Below, one piece after another: positions 58,554 through 64,000 of a stretch of DNA of 64,000 bases. The stretch's first letter is position 1. Every line of letters starts with the position of its first letter. Source of the DNA: Stappia sediminis (lineage in GTDB: Bacteria; Pseudomonadota; Alphaproteobacteria; Rhizobiales; Stappiaceae); the NCBI RefSeq assembly GCF_009826895.1, contig NZ_WUMV01000008.1, positions 248,001-312,000 of the forward strand. The letters are read 5' to 3'. The translations under genes were made by a program, and so were the position numbers. The notes under the pieces are model-generated. The model did no database searches. It was not told where the DNA came from and worked only from the letters and a program-made list of their open reading frames with translations.

Positions 58554-58619
58554 GGCCAATCTATCGATTCCGGGGCGATTCCGACCGAGCCCGTTCTGGC
58601 CGCGGGGAAGCCGCCAGCT

Positions 58620-61010
58620 TCACGCCACCTGCCCCGACAGCCTGACCGGACGGCCCGGCGCGATTTCGGAAGCCGCCGCAACGATGGCATCTGCATCGAT
58701 GCCGTAATGCCGGTAGAGATCGGCGATAGTGCCGGTCTGGCCGAAATGCTCCACGCCGAGCGCAACGGTGCGGTGCCCGGCGACGCCGCCAAGCCAGGCA
58801 AGCGTTGCCGGATGACCGTCGATGACGGCGATCAGCGTGCAGTGGCGCGGCACGGCCTCAAGAAGCCGCTCGGCATGGCTTTTCGCGCCCTTCATTCCGC
58901 GCTTGCGCATACGGTTGGCCGCGTGCCAGCCGGCATTCAGACGATCGGCGGAAGTGACCGCCAGCACGCCGATATCCCGCCTGTCCTGACCGATGCGGCC
59001 CGCGGCCTCTACTGCCTCCGGCGCGACGACGCCCTGATAGGCAATGACGACCTCCGCATTGGGGCCAGGCTCGCGCAGCCAATAGGCCCCGTCGATGACG
59101 CCCTGGCGGAAATCCGCGCCCGAACGCGGCAGCGGCTGCTCCAGGCTGCGGGTGGAAAGGCGCAGGTAGACCGAGCCTCCGGTCTCGTCACGAAGCCAGG
59201 TACGCTCGTCCGGATCTCCCTCGCCGTCGCGCTGCATATAGTCGAACGCCCAGTCCATGACGATGGAAAGCTCGTCGAGATAGGCAGGCTCGAAGGCGGC
59301 AAGCCCATCCTGCGACATGCCGATGAGCGGCGAGCCAATCGACTGATGCGCACCGCCCTCCGGCGCGAGCGTGACGCCCGACGGCGTGCCGACGACGATA
59401 AATCGCGCGTCCTGATAGGCGGCGTAATTGAGCGCGTCGAGCCCGCGCGCGACGAAGGGATCGTAAAGCGTGCCGACGGGCAAAAGACGCTCGCCGAAGA
59501 GCGAATGCGACAGCCCCGCCGCCCCCAGCAACAGGAAAAGGTTCATTTCGGCGATGCCGAGTTCGATATGCTGGCCACTTTTGTCGAAACGCCATTTCTG
59601 TGCGGAAGGGATACGCTCCTCGCGAAAGGTGTCGACGATCTCCTCGCGCGCGAACAGCCCGCGCCGGTTCACCCAGGGGCCGAGATTGGTGGAGACGGTG
59701 ACATCCGGCGAGGTCGTGACGATGCGTTCCGCCAGCGGGGAATCGGATTTCGCCAACTGGTCGAGGATCTTGCCGAAGCCGGCCTGCGTCGAAAGCTCCT
59801 TGTCCTCAAGCGCGACCGGCCCCGGCGTTTCGACCTTCGCCGCCGTATAGCGCCGCGGACCGTCCTTGAAGAAGGCGACACGGCCAAGGAAGGCCTCCAG
59901 TTCCTTTTCCGGAAGATCGAGCCCCTCGAAACGGTCCCACTCGTACCCCTCGCGAATATTCATCTGCGCGCGGAAAGCTTCCATCTGCTTCGGCGTCATC
60001 AGGCCGGAGTGATTGTCCTTGTGGCCGGCGAGCGGCGTGTTCCAGCCCTTGATGGTATAGGCGACGAAGGCGACCGGCCTGTCGTGGTCTATCTCCTCGA
60101 AGGCATCCATCAGGGTCTGAAGGCAGTGGCCGCCGAGGTTCGTCATCAGGGTCTGCAGGTCATCGTCCGAACGGCGGTCGACGAGGGCCGAAACTTCGCC
60201 CTGATCGCCGATATCGTCCTGCAGACGCTTGCGCCAGGCAGCCCCACCCTGAAAGGTGAGCGCGGAATAAAGCGCGTTCGGGCAGGTGTCGATCCACGTC
60301 TTCAGCGCTTCGCCGCCGGGTTCGGCAAAGGCCTCGCGCTGGAGCGCGCCGTATTTGAGGCGAACAACATCCCAGCCGAAGGCACCGAAGATGGCCTCGA
60401 TGCGACCGGCGAGCCCCTCGCGTACCACGCCGTCGAGGCTCTGGCGGTTGTAATCGATGATCCACCAGGTGTTGCGAAGGCCGTGCTTCCACCCCTCCTG
60501 CAACGCCTCGTAGACGTTGCCCTCGTCAAGCTCGGCATCGCCGACGAGCGCGATCATTCGCCCGTCCGGGCGCCTCGATGCCCAATCCTTTGCGCCGATA
60601 TAATCCTGCACCATCGAGGCGAAGGCGGTGATCGCGACACCGAGGCCGACCGAACCGGTGGAGAAGTCCACGTCGTCGATATCCTTGGTGCGGCTTGGAT
60701 AGGACTGCGCGCCGCCGTAGGCACGGAAAGCCTCCAGCTTCTCGCGCGTCTGGTTGCCCATCAGGTATTGGATCGCGTGGAAGACGGGCGAGGCATGCGG
60801 CTTGACCGCCACCCGGTCCTGCGGGCGAAGCACGTGGAAATAAAGCGCGGTCATGATGGAGACCATCGACGCGGAAGACGCCTGGTGACCGCCGACCTTC
60901 AGCCCGTCCGCCTTCTCGCGCAGGTGGTTGGCATTATGGATCGTCCAGGAGGCGAGCCACAGCAGCTTCTTTTCAATGGCTTTAAGGGTGGCCTTGCTCT
61001 TATTGTCCAT
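58620..61010 (-). CDS. mdeB: MdeB-like 2-oxobutanoate dehydrogenase E1 (AceE/transketolase family)
   Basis: 796 residues. Homodimeric-type E1: thiamine-diphosphate and metal motif ALVGDAELDEGNVYEAL...NTWWIIDYNRQSLDG, and C-terminal half GQHIELGIAEMNLFLLLGAAGLSHSLFGERLLPVGTLYDPFVARGLDALNYAAYQDARFIVVGTPSGVTLAPEGGAHQSI. Weak similarity to AceE, but the C-terminus is transketolase-like. The linked MGL and Lrp genes match Pseudomonas putida mdeA-mdeB-mdeR, where MdeB is the E1 of 2-oxobutanoate dehydrogenase (from memory). GGAGGA Shine-Dalgarno precedes the ATG. Could be a plain transketolase paralogue. Confidence 0.7.
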   Translation of the reverse strand: MDNKSKATLKAIEKKLLWLASWTIHNANHLREKADGLKVGGHQASSASMVSIMTALYFHVLRPQDRVAVKPHASPVFHAIQYLMGNQTREKLEAFRAYGGAQSYPSRTKDIDDVDFSTGSVGLGVAITAFASMVQDYIGAKDWASRRPDGRMIALVGDAELDEGNVYEALQEGWKHGLRNTWWIIDYNRQSLDGVVREGLAGRIEAIFGAFGWDVVRLKYGALQREAFAEPGGEALKTWIDTCPNALYSALTFQGGAAWRKRLQDDIGDQGEVSALVDRRSDDDLQTLMTNLGGHCLQTLMDAFEEIDHDRPVAFVAYTIKGWNTPLAGHKDNHSGLMTPKQMEAFRAQMNIREGYEWDRFEGLDLPEKELEAFLGRVAFFKDGPRRYTAAKVETPGPVALEDKELSTQAGFGKILDQLAKSDSPLAERIVTTSPDVTVSTNLGPWVNRRGLFAREEIVDTFREERIPSAQKWRFDKSGQHIELGIAEMNLFLLLGAAGLSHSLFGERLLPVGTLYDPFVARGLDALNYAAYQDARFIVVGTPSGVTLAPEGGAHQSIGSPLIGMSQDGLAAFEPAYLDELSIVMDWAFDYMQRDGEGDPDERTWLRDETGGSVYLRLSTRSLEQPLPRSGADFRQGVIDGAYWLREPGPNAEVVIAYQGVVAPEAVEAAGRIGQDRRDIGVLAVTSADRLNAGWHAANRMRKRGMKGAKSHAERLLEAVPRHCTLIAVIDGHPATLAWLGGVAGHRTVALGVEHFGQTGTIADLYRHYGIDADAIVAAASEIAPGRPVRLSGQVA

Positions 61011-61114
61011 GCCCGTCCTCCGCGCTGACGCTTCAGTTTGAATCAGGAAACGCAGCCTAGGAAACCCGATCAAGGAATTTCGGCTCATTCGGTCGTCGAA
61101 CAGCGGAAATCGGC

Positions 61115-61155
61115 AAGAATCTTTCCCGCAAAACTCGCAAACGGGAAAGATTCTT
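61115..61155. other. 14-bp stem-loop between mdeA and mdeB
   Basis: AAGAATCTTTCCCG (61115-61128) pairs perfectly with CGGGAAAGATTCTT (61142-61155) across a 13-base loop. Could be a terminator, mRNA-processing site or attenuator setting MdeB level. Confidence 0.6.
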
Positions 61156-61168
61156 TCACTTGGCCGGA

Positions 61169-62374
61169 TCAGGCGGCGCGCCGCGTCTCGCCGTCGAGGG
61201 CGTTCATCAGATCGTCGACGATGTCGGCAGGCGTTTCCAGCCCGACCGACAGGCGGATGAGGCCATCCGATATGTCATGCGCGTGGCGTTCTTCCGCCGT
61301 GTAGGTGGAATGGGTCATGCTCGCCGGATGCTGGACGAGGGTTTCGGCATCACCCAGGCTGACGGCGCGGCGCACAAGCCCAAGCCGGTTCAGGAAGCCG
61401 ATGCCGGCCTGAAGGCCGCCCTTCAGCTCGAAAGCGATCATGCCACCGAAGGCGCTCATCTGCCGTTTGGCAAGCTCGTGCTGGTGAAACGAGGCAAGGC
61501 CCGGATAGAAGACGGAACCGACCGCCGGGTGGGATTCAAGGGCCTGGGCAACGGCCATTGCCGAAGAGGAATGGCGCTCCATCCTGAGTTCCAGCGTCTT
61601 CAGCCCGCGCATGACGAGATGCGCGCTCATCGGCGAAAGAACCGCGCCCGTCATGTCCTTCAGGCCGACGAGGCGGACCTGCGCCATATCTTCCGCACTG
61701 CCCAGCGCGATGCCGGCGACGAGATCGCCATGCCCGCCCAGATATTTGGTCGCCGAATGAACGACGATGTCGGCCCCCAGTTCGATGGGACGGGTGAGGA
61801 CCGGCGTGGAATAGGTGTTGTCGACGACCGTCTTCGCGCCATGCGCCCGCGCGATATCGGAAATGGCGGCGATATCGACGAGCCGCATGTTCGGATTGGC
61901 CGGCGTTTCGAAATAGACGATGCGGGTCTTCTTCGAGATCGCGGCTTCAAGGTTCGCAGGGTCGGTCATGTCGACATGGGTGATCGTCACGCCGAAACGC
62001 GACAGCCCGTGGCGCATGTAGGCGAAGGTGCAGCCGTAGAGCGTCTTGTCGACGATCACCTCGTCGCCGGGCGCAAGAAACGTCCACAGGACGGCGGTGA
62101 TCGCGCCCATGCCGGAAGCGGCCGCAACACCCGCCTCCGCCCCTTCGAGCGCGGCGACACGGCGCTCCAGCAGATCCACCGTCGGATTGGAAATGCGCGA
62201 ATAGACATGGCCCGCGCGCTCGCCCGCGAACATCTCCCCGCCCGCTTCCGCCGTTTCGAAAGCGAATGTCGAGGTCATGTGAACGGGCGGCGTCAATGCG
62301 CCGTCGTTCATCGCCGGATCGTAACCGTGGTGGATGGCGGTGGTGGAAAAGCCGGTTGCGCGCGCAAGTGCCAT
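61169..62374 (-). CDS. mdeA: methionine gamma-lyase
   Basis: 401 residues. PLP enzyme that converts L-methionine to 2-oxobutanoate, methanethiol and ammonia. Sequence tracks P. putida MGL: ATGFSTTAIHHGYDP, HVYSRISNPTVDLLERRVAALEG, DKTLYGCTFAYMRHGLSRFGV (with the MGL-type Tyr-Gly-Cys at the Tyr114/Cys116 position), VVHSATKYLGGHGDLVAGI (Schiff-base Lys in SATKY), and RAVSLGDAETLVQHPASMTHSTY. The Cys is the feature separating MGL from cystathionine gamma-lyase or synthase. Divergent from the mdeR-like regulator. Confidence 0.88.
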   Translation of the reverse strand: MALARATGFSTTAIHHGYDPAMNDGALTPPVHMTSTFAFETAEAGGEMFAGERAGHVYSRISNPTVDLLERRVAALEGAEAGVAAASGMGAITAVLWTFLAPGDEVIVDKTLYGCTFAYMRHGLSRFGVTITHVDMTDPANLEAAISKKTRIVYFETPANPNMRLVDIAAISDIARAHGAKTVVDNTYSTPVLTRPIELGADIVVHSATKYLGGHGDLVAGIALGSAEDMAQVRLVGLKDMTGAVLSPMSAHLVMRGLKTLELRMERHSSSAMAVAQALESHPAVGSVFYPGLASFHQHELAKRQMSAFGGMIAFELKGGLQAGIGFLNRLGLVRRAVSLGDAETLVQHPASMTHSTYTAEERHAHDISDGLIRLSVGLETPADIVDDLMNALDGETRRAA

Positions 62375-62462
62375 GCGAAGTCTCCATATCCCGTGGGCCT
62401 GCCTCAGGAGCCGGCCCTCGACGGAAAACTAACCGAAGCGATGCGCAAGTTTCTGGCGTATT

Positions 62463-62500
62463 CTGCCATGTAATGTACATATGTTGGCAGTTCCTGCCAA
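62463..62500. promoter_or_regulatory. mdeA/mdeR operator candidate
   Basis: TTGGCAG-TTC-CTGCCAA (62484-62500) is a 7-bp inverted repeat with three-base centre, and CTGCCA (62463-62468) gives a second half-site. An ATGTACAT palindrome (62473-62480) lies between. Lrp-family regulators often bind repeated imperfect palindromes in such divergent regions. The repeat sits just before the mdeR ATG (62512). Confidence 0.5.
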
Positions 62501-62511
62501 GGAAAGACGAG

Positions 62512-62970
62512 ATGGATGCCATAGACAGTCGCATACTCCGCGAACTGCAGAAGGACGGGCGCCTGACCAACCAGGAGCTTTCCGAGCGGGTGAACCTTTC
62601 GCCCTCCCCATGCCTGAGGCGGGTCAGGAACCTGGAGAAGGCAGGGATCATCGGCGGATATGCGGCGATCGTCGACCAGGAGGCCTGCGGCCTGCCGGTG
62701 ACGGTGTTTCTGCAGGTGCGCCTCGACCGGCACTCGGAAGAAAACGTCAAGGCGTTCGAGGCGGCGGTGGAACGCATCGACGAAATCATGGAATGCTACC
62801 TGATGGCGGGCGACCGCGACTACCTGTTGCGCGTGGTGGTGGCGAACCTTGCCGACTACGAGGACTTCATCCGCCGGCGCATCCACAAGATCCCCGGCAT
62901 CGCGTCGCTCGATTCAAGCTTCGCCTACGGCGTTGTGAAACGCAGCCAGGTGCTGCCGACAAGGCCCTGA
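62512..62970 (+). CDS. mdeR: Lrp/AsnC family regulator, MdeR-like
   Basis: 152 residues. N-terminal HTH (MDAIDSRILRELQKDGRLTNQELSERVNLSPSPCLRRVRNLEKAGIIGGYAAIVD) and C-terminal RAM ligand domain (VTVFLQVRLDRHSEENVKAFEAAVERIDEIMECYLMAGDRDYLLRVVVANLADYEDFI), including the conserved G-D-x-D-Y effector loop. Start at 62512 after AAGGAAAG. Divergent from mdeA, matching the P. putida mdeR arrangement. Ligand probably methionine, inferred from context. Confidence 0.88.
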   Translation: MDAIDSRILRELQKDGRLTNQELSERVNLSPSPCLRRVRNLEKAGIIGGYAAIVDQEACGLPVTVFLQVRLDRHSEENVKAFEAAVERIDEIMECYLMAGDRDYLLRVVVANLADYEDFIRRRIHKIPGIASLDSSFAYGVVKRSQVLPTRP

Positions 62971-63079
62971 GCGCCGGCAAAACCATGACCCAGGCTGGTC
63001 CGGCGGATCAACCGGCATATATGCAAGTGACGATGCGCCATCATCCGAACCTCAGCTCATGAACTCCGAGAGGCACTTC

Positions 63080-63664
63080 ATGCAGGCTCCGAAAATCCTC
63101 GTCTTCGCCGGCTCCATTCGCAGCGGGTCCTACAATGCCAGGCTTGCCGGCCATATGGCCAAGCAGCTCGCACTCGCCGACGCGGAAGTCACGCAAATCT
63201 CGCTCGCCGACTATCCAATGCCGATCTACGACGGCGACCTGGAGAAGGAAGAAGGCGTGCCGGAAAACGCGAAACGGCTGAAGAAGCTGATGACAAAGCA
63301 GCACGGGGTCTTCATCGCCAGCCCGGAGTACAACTCCAGCATCACGCCGCTTTTGAAAAATACGATCGACTGGATATCGCGTCTTTCAGACGAAGGCGAA
63401 CCGCCATCCGCGGCCTTCAGGAACCGGGTTTTCGCCGTCGGCGGCGCATCTCCCGGCCGCTTCGGCGGCATGCGCTCGCTCATCACGCTGCGCACGATCC
63501 TGGAAATCGGGGTGGGCGCGCTCGTCATTCCCGACATGGTTTCGGTGTCGGATGCGAAAAACGCCTTCGACGAGCGTGGCGACCTGAACGAAGGTCCGGC
63601 GAAACGGGCGGCGGCAGCAGTGGCGGCGCGGCTGATCGAGGAGGCTCGGCTCAGGGCAACTTGA
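63080..63664 (+). CDS. NADPH-dependent FMN reductase-like flavoprotein
   Basis: 194 residues. Flavodoxin-like: KILVFAGSIRSGSYNARLA (phosphate-binding loop), YPMPIYDGDLE, VFIASPEYNSSITPLLKNTIDWISR with the PEYN motif, and VGGASPGRFGGMRSL. Chosen start MQAPKIL at 63080 has GAGAGG six bases upstream. Likely a quinone, azo or flavin reductase; substrate unknown. Lies downstream of mdeR by 109 bp. Confidence 0.88.
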   Translation: MQAPKILVFAGSIRSGSYNARLAGHMAKQLALADAEVTQISLADYPMPIYDGDLEKEEGVPENAKRLKKLMTKQHGVFIASPEYNSSITPLLKNTIDWISRLSDEGEPPSAAFRNRVFAVGGASPGRFGGMRSLITLRTILEIGVGALVIPDMVSVSDAKNAFDERGDLNEGPAKRAAAAVAARLIEEARLRAT

Positions 63665-63759
63665 TCGAAGCGCTGTTTGCAAACGCCCGCCCAAGGCTTA
63701 CATAGGTCCTGCCCGGCGGATGCGCCGCCGGAAGGACACGCTAGTTGAACGAGGCGGGA

Positions 63760-64000
63760 ATGAAGACACAAGGCGAACCGGCAAGCTGGCACGGAACAAC
63801 GATCCTGACCGTACGCAAGGGCGGCAAGGTGGTGGTTGCCGGCGACGGCCAGGTCTCGCTCGGCGAGACGGTGATCAAGAACACGGCCCGCAAGGTGCGC
63901 CCGCTTGCCAAGGGCGAGGTTATCGGCGGTTTCGCGGGCGCGACCGCCGATGCCTTCACCCTGTTCGAGCGCCTGGAAGCGAAGCTCGAACAATATCCGG
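63760..64000 (+). CDS. hslV: ATP-dependent protease subunit HslV (3' end outside window)
   Basis: Start ATG at 63760 with GAGGCGGGA upstream; 80 codons visible. The peptide [41 protein letters not shown] matches HslV, with the catalytic Thr at the start of TTILTV after a short propeptide, then [22 protein letters not shown]. HslV forms the proteasome-like peptidase with HslU, expected just outside the window. Confidence 0.95.
   Translation, partial: MKTQGEPASWHGTTILTVRKGGKVVVAGDGQVSLGETVIKNTARKVRPLAKGEVIGGFAGATADAFTLFERLEAKLEQYP

Overview
This is a GC-rich (roughly 60-65 %) chromosomal window with the gene content and order of an alphaproteobacterium, most likely of the Hyphomicrobiales (Rhizobiales). 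The supporting evidence is a DivL-type kinase beside ahcY, an AddAB recombinase, a TsaE-phosphotransferase fusion, a PmtA-type phospholipid methyltransferase, an Omp19-like lipoprotein, the mdh-sucCDAB-lpdA cluster, sdhCDAB, bipartite 'agagcgc' intergenic repeats and TTAA-N7-TTAA CtrA-type sites. I cannot name the genus. Almost every base is core genome. No prophage, insertion sequence, CRISPR array, tRNA or rRNA was seen.

Layout. 1-8.6 kb: end of an alpha/beta hydrolase, then grpE, trxA, addA and addB, with addA and addB on the minus strand joined by an ATGA overlap. 8.6-9.3 kb: a small AT-rich patch holding a RelE/Gp49-type toxin and an antitoxin that lacks its DNA-binding half. 9.3-11 kb: proC and a fasciclin-domain secreted protein. 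11-18.8 kb: ahcY (with palindromic operator, promoter and long leader), divL, tsaE-amgK, murU-like and xerC, all on the plus strand. 18.8-21.3 kb: exported small proteins, thiE and a glycine-rich unknown protein; two intergenic regions here carry perfect CtrA-type boxes. 21.4-32.3 kb: the TCA block on the minus strand, read mdh-sucC-sucD-sucA-sucB-tautomerase-SDR-lpdA. 32.5-38.5 kb: zapE and a run of small stress or detoxification-type genes (two AhpD-like, Omp19-like, GNAT, a degenerate LMW-phosphatase, MAPEG, RidA, VOC). 38.7-42.3 kb: sdhCDAB. 42.8-48.3 kb: recF, dnaN, dnaA, a 1.2-kb gene-poor region, then rpsT. 48.5-53.6 kb: enoyl-CoA hydratase, mutM, ubiE-ubiB and a PRC-barrel-like exported protein. 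53.6-58.6 kb: alkB, dnaK (with a good RpoH promoter), dnaJ, pmtA. 58.6-63 kb: an mdeB-mdeA/mdeR methionine catabolism cluster. 63-64 kb: an FMN reductase and the start of hslV.

How the genes work together. The TCA genes give 2-oxoglutarate to oxaloacetate in two operons. MdeA would split methionine to 2-oxobutanoate, MdeB would oxidise it, and MdeR would sense the amino acid. AhcY recycles S-adenosylhomocysteine made by methyltransferases such as PmtA and UbiE. AmgK/MurU-like proteins suggest cell-wall sugar recycling. DivL is a cell-cycle regulator acting on CtrA, and candidate CtrA sites lie 3-6 kb downstream of it. The most interesting items are the Tyr-for-His DivL H-box, the CtrA boxes before unknown genes, the ahcY control region, the mdeRAB locus, the dead-looking LMW-phosphatase paralogue, the truncated antitoxin and several families of long intergenic hairpins. 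I did not find a clearly new multi-gene system.
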